From: Bradyrhizobium sp. SK17 | GTDB taxonomy: Bacteria > Pseudomonadota > Alphaproteobacteria > Rhizobiales > Xanthobacteraceae | Assembly (NCBI RefSeq): GCF_002831585.1 | Contig: NZ_CP025113.1 | Span: 2,170,001 to 2,234,000 of the forward strand | Length of the DNA stretch: 64,000 nucleotides | Reading direction: 5' to 3' | Shown: positions 19,616 to 28,818 of the stretch, one piece after another | Layout: the number at the start of each line of letters is the position of its first letter | Position numbering within the stretch: position 1 is the first letter of the stretch | Translations under genes and position numbers: made by a program | Notes under the pieces: model-generated | Told to the model about the DNA's origin: nothing | Databases searched by the model: none | The model's input: the letters and a program-made list of their open reading frames with translations, nothing else

Positions 19616-20430
19616 CCGAGCTTTCTGTTTCCACGACTGCCGCGGGTCACGTTCCCCAGGTTCCGTTGCCGGAAGCGCCGCCGAAGGTCACGGTGCGCAA
19701 CCTCAACTTCTACTATGGTGAGCACCACGCGCTGAAGAACATCAACCTGACGCTCGGCACCAACCGCGTCACCGCGTTCATCGGTCCGTCCGGCTGCGGC
19801 AAGTCGACCCTGCTGCGCATCTTCAACCGGATGTACGACCTCTATCCGGGCCAGCGCGCGGTCGGCCAGCTGATGCTGGACCAGACCAACATTCTCGATC
19901 CCAAGCTCGACCTCAACCTGCTGCGTGCGCGGGTCGGCATGGTGTTCCAGAAGCCGACGCCGTTCCCGATGACGATCTACGAGAACATCGCTTTCGGCAT
20001 CCGCCTCTACGAGAAGATCTCGAAGTCCGAGATGGACGACCGGGTCGAAAAGGCGCTGCGCGGCGGCGCGCTGTGGAACGAGGTCAAGGACAAGCTGAAC
20101 GCCTCCGGCCTGTCGCTCTCCGGCGGTCAGCAGCAGCGCCTGTGCATCGCGCGCACCGTTGCGGTGCGTCCCGAGGTGATCCTGTTCGACGAGCCGTGCT
20201 CGGCGCTCGATCCGATCTCGACCGCCAAGGTCGAGGAGCTGATCCAGGAGCTCTCCGAGGATTACACGATCGCGATCGTGACCCACAACATGCAGCAGGC
20301 GGCGCGCGTCTCCGACAAGACCGCCTTCATGTATCTCGGCGAGCTGATCGAGTTCGACGACACCAACAAGATCTTCACCTCGCCGAGCGATCGACGGACC
20401 CAGGACTACATCACCGGCCGGTTCGGCTGA
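19612..20430 (+). CDS. pstB: Phosphate ABC transporter ATP-binding protein PstB
   Basis: 272 residues, overlapping pstA by 4 bp. Walker [12 protein letters not shown], signature [13 protein letters not shown], Walker [14 protein letters not shown] and the H-loop VTHNMQQA are all present. The segment [15 protein letters not shown] is characteristic of PstB. It drives uptake and takes part in PhoR signalling with PhoU. Confidence 0.96.
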   Translation: MTELSVSTTAAGHVPQVPLPEAPPKVTVRNLNFYYGEHHALKNINLTLGTNRVTAFIGPSGCGKSTLLRIFNRMYDLYPGQRAVGQLMLDQTNILDPKLDLNLLRARVGMVFQKPTPFPMTIYENIAFGIRLYEKISKSEMDDRVEKALRGGALWNEVKDKLNASGLSLSGGQQQRLCIARTVAVRPEVILFDEPCSALDPISTAKVEELIQELSEDYTIAIVTHNMQQAARVSDKTAFMYLGELIEFDDTNKIFTSPSDRRTQDYITGRFG

Positions 20431-20441
20431 GGAGAGGAACG

Positions 20442-21158
20442 ATGGCTTCTGAACATACCGCCAAGGCATTCGACAGCGACCTGCAGGAATTGACCCGCCT
20501 GGTCGCCGAGATGGGCGGCCTCGTCGAGCGGATGATCACCGAGTCGGTTGACGCGCTGATCCGTCGCGACGTCGCGCTCGGCAAGCGCGTGGTCGCCGCC
20601 GACATCGAGATCGACAATCTGCAACGCGTCATCGAAGAGCGCGCGGTGCTGACGATCGCCCGCCGCCAGCCGATGGCGATCGACCTGCGCGAAATCGTCA
20701 GCGCGATGCGCGTCGCCACCGATCTCGAGCGGATCGGCGATCTCGCCAAGAACATGGGCAAGCGCGTCGCGGCGCTGGAGAGCGATTTCCAGCCGCTGAA
20801 GCTGATCCGCGGCCTCGAGCACATGACCGATCTCGTGCTGTCGCAGGTCAAGTCGGTGCTCGACGCCTACGCGGCACACGACCTGCCGGCGGCGATGAAC
20901 GTCTGGAAGGGCGACGAGGAGGTCGATGCGATCTGCACCTCGCTGTTCCGCGAGCTGCTGACCTACATGATGGAGGATCCGCGCAACATCTCGTTCTGCA
21001 TCCATCTGATGTTCTGCGCCAAGAACATCGAGCGGATCGGCGATCACGCCACCAACATCGCCGAAACCGTGTTCTACATGATCGAGGGCCAGCAGATCAC
21101 CGACAAGCGCCCGAAGGGCGACATGACCAACTTTGCCACCACGGTGCCGGGCAACTAG
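20442..21158 (+). CDS. phoU: Phosphate signalling protein PhoU
   Basis: 238 residues from the ATG at 20442, preceded by GGAGAGGA, 11 bp after pstB. Two three-helix PhoU repeats are visible, each with an ERIGDLAKNMGK- or ERIGDHATNIAE-type metal-binding motif. PhoU links PstB to PhoR and holds the regulon off when phosphate is plentiful. Confidence 0.95.
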   Translation: MASEHTAKAFDSDLQELTRLVAEMGGLVERMITESVDALIRRDVALGKRVVAADIEIDNLQRVIEERAVLTIARRQPMAIDLREIVSAMRVATDLERIGDLAKNMGKRVAALESDFQPLKLIRGLEHMTDLVLSQVKSVLDAYAAHDLPAAMNVWKGDEEVDAICTSLFRELLTYMMEDPRNISFCIHLMFCAKNIERIGDHATNIAETVFYMIEGQQITDKRPKGDMTNFATTVPGN

Positions 21159-21288
21159 GGCATGATCCGCGACAGCGGAACCGGATTGTCCTCGCGACAG
21201 ATCGTTTGCGCGCGGACCTTGCTGAAGGAAGTAAGCGTTTCGGTTTGCGTCTGGGCAACGGATCACCACAGAGAAAGAACTTAGACCG

Positions 21289-21999
21289 ATGAGCGCACGC
21301 ATTCTGGTAGTCGAAGACGAGGAAGCGCTGACGACGTTGTTGCGCTACAACCTCGATGCGGAAGGCTACGATGTCGAAACCGTCGGGCGCGGCGATGATG
21401 CCGACACCCGGCTGAAGGAGCGCGTTCCCGACCTCGTGGTCCTCGACTGGATGCTGCCGGGTCTTTCCGGCATCGAGCTGTGCCGCCGCCTGCGGGCGCG
21501 GCCGGAGACCAAGCAGCTTCCGATCATCATGCTGACCGCGCGCGGCGAGGAGAGCGAGCGCGTGCGCGGGCTGGCCACCGGCGCCGACGATTACATCGTC
21601 AAGCCGTTCTCGGTGCCCGAGCTGCTGGCACGGGTGAAGGGCCTGCTGCGCCGCGCCAGCCCGGAGCGGCTTGCGACCGTGCTGACCTATGGCGACATCG
21701 AGCTCGATCGCGAGAAGCGCCGCGTGGCGCGCTCGGGCCGGCCGATCGATCTCGGGCCGACCGAGTATCGCCTGCTCGAATTCTTCCTCGAGCATCCCGG
21801 CCGCGTGTTCAGCCGCGAGCAGCTGCTCGACAGCGTCTGGGGCCGCGACATCTATATCGATGAGCGCACCGTCGACGTCCATATCGGTCGCCTGCGCAAG
21901 CTGCTCAATCCGGGCCGCGAGCAGGATCCGATCCGCACCGTGCGCGGCGCCGGCTATGCGCTCGACGACCGCTTCGCCAAGGCCGAGCCGCAGCCGTAA
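21289..21999 (+). CDS. phoB: Phosphate regulon response regulator PhoB
   Basis: 236 residues: a receiver domain with D10/E11, the phosphoacceptor D53 in VLDWMLPG, and K105-type KPFSVPEL, then an OmpR-type winged helix (RTVDVHIGRLRKLL, RTVRGAGYAL). Last gene of the phoR-pst-phoU-phoB set, in the usual order for Bradyrhizobium-type genomes. The 130-bp gap before it holds a GCATGATCC-type rhizobial repeat but no obvious promoter. A hairpin terminator lies 177 bp after the stop. Confidence 0.96.
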   Translation: MSARILVVEDEEALTTLLRYNLDAEGYDVETVGRGDDADTRLKERVPDLVVLDWMLPGLSGIELCRRLRARPETKQLPIIMLTARGEESERVRGLATGADDYIVKPFSVPELLARVKGLLRRASPERLATVLTYGDIELDREKRRVARSGRPIDLGPTEYRLLEFFLEHPGRVFSREQLLDSVWGRDIYIDERTVDVHIGRLRKLLNPGREQDPIRTVRGAGYALDDRFAKAEPQP

Positions 22000-22031
22000 C
22001 GGGCGTGCGGTAATCACAAGCCGTACACGCG

Positions 22032-22150
22032 GGTCGTCCCGGCGAAGGCCGGGACCCATACGCCGCGGCCAGCGCAATAGGCAAGCGGCCAGACGGCTTT
22101 CCAACAACGCTCATTCGTGGTTATGGGTCCCGGCCTTCGCCGGGACGACG
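22032..22150. repeat. Palindromic intergenic repeat, family A (copy 2)
   Basis: Left arm GGTCGTCCCGGCGAAGGCC from 22032 and right arm GGCCTTCGCCGGGACGACG ending at 22150, inverted, about 60 bp apart. It lies between phoB and gcrA. Confidence 0.85.
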
Positions 22151-22175
22151 CTGGTGATGCTTCTGAAAGCCAAAA

Positions 22176-22206
22176 AAAATCCCCGCCAAAGCGGGGATTT
22201 GTTTTT
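22176..22206. terminator. Bidirectional terminator between phoB and gcrA
   Basis: AAATCCCCGC and GCGGGGATTT pair across a CAAA loop, with A-runs before and GTTTTT after, so it can end transcripts from either side. Confidence 0.85.
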
Positions 22207-22232
22207 GAAGTCTTCCGTGGTTTCCCGAGCGC

Positions 22233-22745
22233 TTACTTGATCTGCGGTTTCGCCGATGGCCGGCGCCGATCGCCGGCGGGCTGGTAGGCGATGCGCGAGT
22301 GGTGCGCGCAATAGGGCAGGCCGGCGAGCGCCTTGCCGCCGCAGAAGAAGAATTCCGGGCTCGAGGGATCGCCGACCGGCCAATGGCAGGTGGCTTCGTT
22401 GAGCTCGATCAGCGACAGCCGCTGGCTCATCGGCACCACGTTGTCGTAGGAGATCGGATCGGGCTCCATCTCGACCTCGAAGGCGTGGGCGAGCGCGGTG
22501 TTGCCGCGCGAAACCGGGCGCGCCACCCGCATCATGTGCTGGGCGGGACGCGCCTTGCGCTGCCGCGGCGCGGCGGTCGAGGGCGCCTTGGCACGGCCGG
22601 AGAGGCCGAGCCGATGCACTTTGCCGATCACGGCGTTTCGCGTCACATTGCCAAGTTCCGCTGCGATCTGGCTGGCCGAAAGGCCAGACTCCCAGAGCTT
22701 CTTCAGCTGCTCGACGCGATCGTCGGACCAGGTCAATACCGTCAT
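22233..22745 (-). CDS. gcrA: Cell cycle regulator GcrA
   Basis: 170 residues from the ATG at 22745. The N-terminus MTVLTWSDDRVEQLKKLW, followed by LSASQIAAELG, is the GcrA DNA-binding domain, and the C-terminus carries the CHWPVGDP / FFFCGGK / YCAHH motif with conserved cysteines. In alphaproteobacteria GcrA works with sigma-70 at promoters methylated by CcrM at GANTC. The open frame upstream to 23138 has no coding character. Confidence 0.95.
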   Translation of the reverse strand: MTVLTWSDDRVEQLKKLWESGLSASQIAAELGNVTRNAVIGKVHRLGLSGRAKAPSTAAPRQRKARPAQHMMRVARPVSRGNTALAHAFEVEMEPDPISYDNVVPMSQRLSLIELNEATCHWPVGDPSSPEFFFCGGKALAGLPYCAHHSRIAYQPAGDRRRPSAKPQIK

Positions 22746-23241
22746 CGCATTCTTCCTTTCGCATGGCGCCGGCCAGTCATTGGAGCGGCGTTGCGAGCCA
22801 AATCTGGACAAATATCCCTGCGGCCAGAATCCCTTAGCCCTCGCCGGGCACGGTGTTGCGCCCGAACGTTTACGCGAGACACAAAGGCTACTTAGAGGGT
22901 CCAGTACTGCCGCACGAGATGTCGTACCCGACAGCCCAAACGCTACAATATGGCGTGACTCTGGCGCAAGAGTCCGCGGCTGTGCGTCCACATGTTCCCA
23001 CACAGTTAGGCATTGCAATGAGGCTTTTCCACCGCACCGGAATGCTCCGGATTGCGCTCGTTTCGCACGCACGGAAGCCCGGCTAAGGCCGGCTGCTGGC
23101 GATTGACACGGACCCGCCGCAGCATAGAATGTTGCCACGTGCCGCCCGCAAAGGCGGCCGTTTTGTTTTCCGAAGCCGGCCGTTGCTGCGCTGGCGTCAA
23201 GGCGCGCGGCAATTGTCGGCCTCTAACCGGCAGTGAACGCC
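22746..23241. other. 496-bp divergent intergenic region between gcrA and argD
   Basis: No credible gene; the 77-residue frame at 22853-23086 lacks a ribosome site and any recognisable sequence. It contains an inverted pair of CcrM-type sites, GACTC-N8-GAGTC at 22957-22974, about 212 bp before the gcrA start, and near its right end a sigma-70-like promoter facing argD followed at once by a hairpin (GCCGCC...GGCGGC at 23141-23158, then CGTTTTG). Confidence 0.6.
23103..23130 (+). promoter_or_regulatory. Sigma-70-like promoter of argD
   Basis: TTGACA at 23103-23108 and TAGAAT at 23125-23130, spaced by 16 bp. Transcription should begin near 23137, giving an argD leader of about 105 nt that starts with a GC-rich hairpin. 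Confidence 0.6.
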
Positions 23242-24447
23242 ATGACCAACAGCGCCCCGTCGCATCTGCTTCCCGTCTTCGCCAGGGTCGATCTCGGCTT
23301 CGAGCGCGGTGAGGGCGCCTGGCTGATCGCAACCAATGGCGACCGCTATCTCGATTTCACCTCGGGCGTCGCGGTGAACGCGCTCGGGCATGCGCATCCG
23401 CATCTGGTCAAGGCGTTGCAGGAACAGGCGACCAGGCTCTGGCACATGTCGAACCTGTTCAAGAGCCCGGACGGCGAGAAGCTGGCCGCGCGGCTGTGCG
23501 AGCAGAGCTTTGCCGACTTCGTGTTCTTCTGCAATTCCGGCGCGGAAGCGATGGAAGGCGTGATCAAGCTGGTCCGCCACTATCACTTCTCCAAGGGCCA
23601 TCCGGAACGCTATCGCATCATCACCTTCGAGGGCGCCTTCCATGGCCGCACGCTGGGCACGCTGGCCGCGACCGGCTCGGCGAAATATCTCGAAGGCTTC
23701 GGCCCGCCGATGGACGGCTTCGACCAGGTGCCGCATGGCGACATCGAGGCGGTGAAGAAGGCGATCGGCCCGCACACCGCCGGCATCCTGATCGAGCCGG
23801 TGCAGGGCGAGGGCGGCGTGCGCTCGGCGCCGCACGCCTTCTTCAAGGCGCTGCGTGCGCTGTGCGACGAGCATGGCCTGCTGCTCGCCTTCGACGAGGT
23901 GCAGACCGGCATGGGCCGTACCGGCGACCTGTTCGCCTACAAGCGCGTCGGCGTCACGCCGGACGTGATGTCGCTGGCCAAGGCGCTCGGCGGCGGCTTC
24001 CCGATCGGTGCGGTGCTGGCAACGGCGAAGGCCGCTGAGGGCATGGCGCCCGGCTCGCATGGCTCGACCTTCGGCGGCAATCCGCTGGCGGTCGCGGCGG
24101 CGAATGCCGTGCTCGACGTCATGCTGAAGCCCGGCTTCTTCGACCACGTCCAGAAGATATCGCTGCTGCTGAAGCAGAAGCTCGCTTCCGTCGTCGATCG
24201 CTATCCCACCGTGCTGGCGGATGTGCGCGGCGAGGGCCTCCTGATCGGCGTCAAGGCCGTGGTGCCCTCGGGCGACCTGATCGCCGCTTTGCGCAACGAA
24301 AAGCTGCTCACCGTCGGCGCCGGCGACAATGTGGTGCGCTTCCTCGCGCCCCTGATCGTGACCGAGGCCGAGATCGACCAGTCGATCGGCTCGCTCGAGC
24401 GCGCCTGCGCGACATTGTCGGCGGCACAGCCGAGGAAGGCCGGATAA
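23242..24447 (+). CDS. argD: Acetylornithine aminotransferase
   Basis: 401 residues from the ATG at 23242 (a GTG at 23233 is an alternative). Class III aminotransferase: [15 protein letters not shown] for the cofactor phosphate, [12 protein letters not shown], and the PLP lysine in [14 protein letters not shown]. It converts N-acetylglutamate semialdehyde and glutamate to N-acetylornithine and 2-oxoglutarate. Overlaps argF by 1 bp (TAATG), and the argD-argF-hslO order supports the arginine role over other omega-aminotransferases. Confidence 0.93.
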   Translation: MTNSAPSHLLPVFARVDLGFERGEGAWLIATNGDRYLDFTSGVAVNALGHAHPHLVKALQEQATRLWHMSNLFKSPDGEKLAARLCEQSFADFVFFCNSGAEAMEGVIKLVRHYHFSKGHPERYRIITFEGAFHGRTLGTLAATGSAKYLEGFGPPMDGFDQVPHGDIEAVKKAIGPHTAGILIEPVQGEGGVRSAPHAFFKALRALCDEHGLLLAFDEVQTGMGRTGDLFAYKRVGVTPDVMSLAKALGGGFPIGAVLATAKAAEGMAPGSHGSTFGGNPLAVAAANAVLDVMLKPGFFDHVQKISLLLKQKLASVVDRYPTVLADVRGEGLLIGVKAVVPSGDLIAALRNEKLLTVGAGDNVVRFLAPLIVTEAEIDQSIGSLERACATLSAAQPRKAG

Positions 24448-25373
24448 TGAGCAAGCCGGTCCGTCACTTCCTCGACATCAACGAGCTGCCGCTCGGCGAG
24501 CTGCGCAATATGCTGTCTGCCGGCGCCGCCATGAAGGCCAGGCTGAAGGCGCATGAGAAGGCCAGGAAGCCGCTCGAAGGCAAGACGCTGGCGATGATCT
24601 TCGAGCGCCCGTCGACCCGCACCCGGGTGTCGTTCGACGTCGGTATGCGCCAGCTCGGCGGTGAATCGATCATGCTGACCGGCACCGAGATGCAGCTCGG
24701 CCGCGGCGAGACCATCGCCGACACCGCGCGGGTGCTGTCGCGCTATGTCGATGCGATCATGATCCGCATCCTCAACCATGACGCGCTGCTCGAGCTCGCC
24801 GCCCACGCCACCGTGCCCGTCATCAACGGCCTGACCCGGCGCTCGCATCCCTGCCAGGTGATGGCCGACCTCATGACCTATGAGGAGAACCGCGGCTCGA
24901 TCGAGGGCAAGACGGTGGCCTGGACCGGCGACGACAACAACGTGCTGGCTTCCTGGGCGCATGCCGCCGAGCGGTTCAAGTTCCAGCTCAATATCGCGAC
25001 CCCTCCGGAGCTGTCGCCGAAGAAGCCGATGCGCGACTGGATCAAGGCGACCAACGCGCCGATCGTGCTCGGCACCGATCCGGAGGCCGCCGTGCGCGGC
25101 GCCGACTGCGTCGTCACCGACACCTGGGTGTCGATGGGCGACAAGGAGGGCGAGCACCGCCACAACGTGCTGCGGCCCTATCAGGTCAATGCCAAGCTGA
25201 TGTCGCTCGCCAAGCCCGACGCGCTGTTCATGCACTGCCTGCCCGCGCATCGCGGCGAGGAGGTCACCGACGAGGTGATCGACGGCCCGCAATCCGTTGT
25301 GTTCGACGAGGCCGAAAACCGCCTGCATGCGCAGAAGGGCATTCTGGCCTGGTGTTTTAACGAAGTCGCGTAA
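24447..25373 (+). CDS. argF: Ornithine carbamoyltransferase
   Basis: 308 residues. Carbamoyl-phosphate motif [10 protein letters not shown] near 54, the HPCQVMADL loop, and the ornithine-binding [16 protein letters not shown] near 263-278 identify an OTCase rather than an aspartate enzyme. It forms citrulline in arginine synthesis. Translationally coupled to argD. Confidence 0.95.
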   Translation: MSKPVRHFLDINELPLGELRNMLSAGAAMKARLKAHEKARKPLEGKTLAMIFERPSTRTRVSFDVGMRQLGGESIMLTGTEMQLGRGETIADTARVLSRYVDAIMIRILNHDALLELAAHATVPVINGLTRRSHPCQVMADLMTYEENRGSIEGKTVAWTGDDNNVLASWAHAAERFKFQLNIATPPELSPKKPMRDWIKATNAPIVLGTDPEAAVRGADCVVTDTWVSMGDKEGEHRHNVLRPYQVNAKLMSLAKPDALFMHCLPAHRGEEVTDEVIDGPQSVVFDEAENRLHAQKGILAWCFNEVA

Positions 25374-25388
25374 GGCCGCTTCAACGCT

Positions 25389-25511
25389 GTCGTCCCGGCG
25401 AAAGCCGGGACCCATAACCACCATTGCTCGTTGTTGCAAAAGGCTGGGGCCCCAGCTTGATGCACCAACGAACAATGGTGGTTATGGGTCCCGGCTTTCG
25501 CCGGGACGACG
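25389..25511. repeat. Palindromic intergenic repeat, family A (copy 3)
   Basis: The longest-armed copy: about 38 bp on each side are inverse, from GTCGTCCCGGCGAAAGCCGG to its mirror ending at 25511, including CCACCATTG / CAATGGTGG. Lies 15 bp after argF. Confidence 0.88.
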
Positions 25512-25567
25512 GTCCGTCGTTGATTGAACCCCTTTATTTCACGGTCCGAGACCCCAGATAGAGCGCC

Positions 25568-26569
25568 ATGGTTTCACAATCCCCCGACATCAAAATCACG
25601 GCCGAGGCGCCGGTTCGCGCGCCGTCGGCGGTTCCTGTCGACGATGCCGTGCTCGGCTTCGAGGTCGGCGCGCTGGATCTGCGCGGCCGGCTGACCCGGC
25701 TCGGCCCCGCGCTCGACGAGATCCTGCACAAGCACGATTATCCGCCGGCGGTCGGCAAGCTGCTCGGCGAGGCCATCGTGCTGACCACGCTGCTCGGCTC
25801 GTCGGTCAAGTTCGAGGGCCGCTTCATCCTTCAGACCCGGACCGATGGTCCGGTGTCGCTGCTGATCGTCGATTTCCAGGCGCCCGACCGGCTGCGCGCC
25901 TATGCGCGCTACGATGCGGCGCAGCTCAAGCCTGGCCAGACCTCGGGCGAGCTGCTCGGCAAGGGCCACCTTGCGATGACCATCGACCAGGGCTCCAACA
26001 CCAGCCGCTATCAGGGCCTCGTCGCGCTCGAGGGCGGCGGCCTGGAAGAGGCGGCACACGAATATTTCCTGCGTTCCGAGCAGATCCCGACGCGGGTGCG
26101 GCTCGCGGTCGGCGAGGAGATGCGCGGTGGCGAAGGCGGCAAGCTGCACTGGCGCGCCGGCGGCATCCTGCTGCAATTCCTGCCCAAGGCGCCGGAACGC
26201 GCCAAGCAGGCCGACCTGCATCCCGGCGACGCGCCGGAAGGCACGGTGACGCATTCGGTGCCGGATGACGACGCCTGGGTCGAGGGCCAGTCGCTGCTCT
26301 CTACCGTCGAGGATGTCGAGCTGATCGATCCCGATCTCTCAGGCGAGCGGCTGTTGTACCGCCTGTTCCACGAGCGCGGCGTGCGCGTCTTCACCCCGCA
26401 ACCGCTGCGCGCGCAGTGCTCCTGCTCGCGTGATGCGGTGTCGGCGATGCTGAAGAGTTTTGCGCCGAACGATCGCGCCGAGATGGTCAAGGATGGCAAG
26501 GTCGTCGTGACCTGCGAGTTCTGCTCGTCGGTCTACGAGTTCACGCCGCAGGAAGCCGGCGTGGAGTAG
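25568..26569 (+). CDS. hslO: Redox-regulated chaperone Hsp33
   Basis: 333 residues. The C-terminal zinc-binding switch CSCSRDA and CEFCSSVYEF gives the CxC-CxxC pattern of Hsp33, and the N-terminal domain shows ILQTRTDGPVSLL and GKGHLAMTIDQG. It is a cytoplasmic holdase activated by oxidation. Separated from argF by a repeat, probably with its own promoter. Confidence 0.94.
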   Translation: MVSQSPDIKITAEAPVRAPSAVPVDDAVLGFEVGALDLRGRLTRLGPALDEILHKHDYPPAVGKLLGEAIVLTTLLGSSVKFEGRFILQTRTDGPVSLLIVDFQAPDRLRAYARYDAAQLKPGQTSGELLGKGHLAMTIDQGSNTSRYQGLVALEGGGLEEAAHEYFLRSEQIPTRVRLAVGEEMRGGEGGKLHWRAGGILLQFLPKAPERAKQADLHPGDAPEGTVTHSVPDDDAWVEGQSLLSTVEDVELIDPDLSGERLLYRLFHERGVRVFTPQPLRAQCSCSRDAVSAMLKSFAPNDRAEMVKDGKVVVTCEFCSSVYEFTPQEAGVE

Positions 26570-26595
26570 GACGCGGTCGCCATCACACACAACGC

Positions 26596-26889
26596 TCGTC
26601 ATCGCCCGCGAAAGCGGGTGATCCAGTATTCCAGAGACGTCTGTTGTGGATGCGGACAGGCCGCGGCGTACTGGATGCCCCGCCTGCGCGCAGGGCTATC
26701 GCATATGACATCTAAGGGCTATGGAACTGACGTTTCCACATCGTCATGCCCGGGCTTGTCCCGGGCATCCACGTCTTGTTTTCTTATGAAGGAAGACATG
26801 GATGGCCGGGACAAGCCCGGCCATGACGGCGTTCACATGGGCTGCTCACACCATATGCGATAGCCCTGCGCCTGCGCGGGGCATGACAG
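26596..26889. repeat. Palindromic repeat family B (copy 2), interrupted
   Basis: The left part (TCATCGCCCGCGAAAGCGG to CTGGATGCCCCG) and the right end (CGGGGCATGACAG) match the uninterrupted copy at 9573-9676. Between them a 182-bp element has been inserted into the CCCCG...CGGGG hairpin loop. Confidence 0.75.
26689..26870. mobile_element. Small non-coding inverted-repeat element (MITE-like)
   Basis: Bounded by perfect 19-bp terminal inverted repeats, CGCAGGGCTATCGCATATG at 26689-26707 and its exact complement at 26852-26870, and flanked by CCTGCG on both sides (26683-26688, 26871-26876). The inside holds another palindrome, CCCGGGCTTGTCCCGGG with GCCGGGACAAGCCCGGC. It has no coding capacity; the 81-residue frame across it is made of repeats. 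Confidence 0.7.
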
Positions 26890-26895
26890 CGGCGG

Positions 26896-27294
26896 CTAGT
26901 TCAACACCCGCTTGCCATCCGGGCTCGGGCTATCCAGCGAGAAGGTCGGCACGTCGATGTCGAAGCGCTCGCCGGCTTCGGTGACCATCTGATAGCTGCC
27001 GGTCATGAAGCCGGACGCGGTCGGCAGCGGCACGCCGCTCGTATATTGATAGCGCGCGCCCGGCGCGAGCACCGGCTGCTCCCCGACCACGCCCGCGCCA
27101 CGCACCTCCTGGCGGCGCCCGGTGGCGTCGGTGATGATCCAGTGCCGGGTGCGCAGCTGCACCGTTTCCGGTCCCGAATTGGTGATCACGATCGTGTAGG
27201 ACCAGAAATATTCGCGCCGCTCGACCGACGAGCGATCCGGCATGAAATTCGGCTCGACGGTGACTTCGATCTGGCGGGTAACGGCGCGGTACAT
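26896..27294 (-). CDS. apaG: ApaG domain protein
   Basis: 132 residues from the ATG at 27294, the usual ApaG length. The fibronectin-like fold is marked by YFWSYTIVITNSGPETVQL, RHWIITDATG and the glycine-rich SGFMTGSYQMV. Historically linked to Co2+/Mg2+ homeostasis; the true function is uncertain. The frame extends to 27378 but without a plausible start signal. Divergent from opgC. Confidence 0.92.
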   Translation of the reverse strand: MYRAVTRQIEVTVEPNFMPDRSSVERREYFWSYTIVITNSGPETVQLRTRHWIITDATGRRQEVRGAGVVGEQPVLAPGARYQYTSGVPLPTASGFMTGSYQMVTEAGERFDIDVPTFSLDSPSPDGKRVLN

Positions 27295-27528
27295 GCGGCT
27301 CAATCCGGTGCTCTCGGCTGCCATCATAGCCAAATGATCCGCCGGAACCAATCGCCTGCCGGGGCTGTGCAAAGCCAACCCTGGTCTGGGTGTTCATCGC
27401 GGATTCAACATAGTTCCGCTCTAAAGCGCGGCCGCATGTCGCCGCACGCGGTGCTTTGTCGGCCCGGGGCGGCCCGATATGATCGCTACAGCGCGGTGTG
27501 CGGAGAATCGCCGCCGGTATGGTGTTTG

Positions 27529-28818
27529 ATGAGCTCGATTGCCGATCCGATAGCCGGCGCGCCCGCGGCTGATGCCAAGAGCGACGCCAAGAGCGACGTC
27601 AAGACGGATGCCAAGACCGACGTCAAGGCGAAAGCCCGGGCGGCGGCGCCCGCGATCACGCTGCCGGCGGCCGGCGAGCGCGAGCTCAGGCTCGACCTGT
27701 TCCGCGGGCTCGCGCTGTGGCTGATCTTCATCGATCATCTGCCGACCAATCTGCTGACCTGGCTGACGATCCGCAATTACGGCTTCTCCGACGCCACCGA
27801 GATATTCATCTTCATCTCCGGCTACACCGCGGCCTTTGTCTACGGCCGGGCGATGCTGGAGGGCGGCTTCGTGATCGCGACAGCGCGCATCCTGCGCCGG
27901 GTCTGGCAGATCTATGTCGCGCATGTCTTCCTGTTCACGATCTTCCTCGCCGAGATCTCCTATGTCGCGACCTCGTTCGAGAACCCGCTCTATTCCGAAG
28001 AGATGGGGATCATGGACTTCCTCAAGCAGCCCGATGTCACCATCGTGCAGGCGCTGTTGCTGCGCTTCCGTCCCGTCAACATGGACGTGCTGCCGCTCTA
28101 TATTGTCTTGATGCTGTTCCTGCCGCTGATCCTGTGGCTGATGAAGTGGAAGCCCGACGTCACGCTCGGCCTGTCGGTGGTGCTGTACGCGCTGACGTGG
28201 CAGTTCGACCTGTACCTGTCGGCCTATCCGAACGGCTTCTGGGCCTTCAATCCGTTCGCCTGGCAATTGCTGTTCGTGTTCGGCGCCTGGTGCGCGCTCG
28301 GCGGTGCGCGGCGGATGTCGCGCATCCTGTCGTCGAACATCACGATGTGGATCTGCATCGTCTATCTGGTCGCCGCGTTCTTCGTGACGCTGACCTGGTA
28401 CGTGCCGCAGCTCGGCCACATCATGCCGAAGGTGATCGAGCAATGGATGTATCCGATCAACAAGACCGACCTTGACGTGTTGCGGTTCGCGCATTTCCTG
28501 GCGCTCGCAGCCCTCACCGTGCGCTTCCTGCCCCGGGATTGGCCGGGCTTGAAATCGCGCTGGCTGCGACCATTGATCCTGTGTGGCCAGCACTCGCTTG
28601 AGATATTCTGCCTTGGGGTTTTCCTCGCCTTTGCCGGTCATTTCGTGCTTGCCGAGGTCTCGGGCGGTGCCGCATTGCACGCCCTGATCAGCGTCTGCGG
28701 CATCCTGATCATGTGCGGCATGGCGTGGATTATTTCGTGGTACAAACACTCCGCCGACAAAAGCGCCTCGAAAAAAGGCGCCGCCGGCAACGCCGATCTG
28801 GCGGGAGGGGGAGCATGA
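27529..28818 (+). CDS. opgC: OpgC-like membrane acyltransferase
   Basis: 429 residues from the ATG at 27529. A low-complexity N-terminus repeats DAKSDAKSDVKTDAKTDVK, then about ten membrane segments begin at RELRLDLFRGLALWLIFIDH. The TEIFIFISGYTAAFVYGR segment is typical of the OpgC family, which transfers succinyl groups to osmoregulated periplasmic glucans. The substrate here is inferred; bradyrhizobial cyclic beta-glucans are the obvious candidate. The stop overlaps the next start (ATGA), and two exported SGNH hydrolases follow in the same unit. Confidence 0.85.
   Translation: MSSIADPIAGAPAADAKSDAKSDVKTDAKTDVKAKARAAAPAITLPAAGERELRLDLFRGLALWLIFIDHLPTNLLTWLTIRNYGFSDATEIFIFISGYTAAFVYGRAMLEGGFVIATARILRRVWQIYVAHVFLFTIFLAEISYVATSFENPLYSEEMGIMDFLKQPDVTIVQALLLRFRPVNMDVLPLYIVLMLFLPLILWLMKWKPDVTLGLSVVLYALTWQFDLYLSAYPNGFWAFNPFAWQLLFVFGAWCALGGARRMSRILSSNITMWICIVYLVAAFFVTLTWYVPQLGHIMPKVIEQWMYPINKTDLDVLRFAHFLALAALTVRFLPRDWPGLKSRWLRPLILCGQHSLEIFCLGVFLAFAGHFVLAEVSGGAALHALISVCGILIMCGMAWIISWYKHSADKSASKKGAAGNADLAGGGA

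Noticed and set aside
22853..23086. 77-residue frame between gcrA and argD
   Set aside because: No ribosome site, no coherent sequence, and it lies in the regulatory region.
23141..23165. Hairpin read as a terminator of an upstream small RNA
   Set aside because: The best promoter starts transcription only a few bases before it; no promoter for a longer RNA was found. Kept only as a leader hairpin.
26618..26863. 81-residue frame
   Set aside because: Consists of family B repeat and the nested inverted-repeat element.
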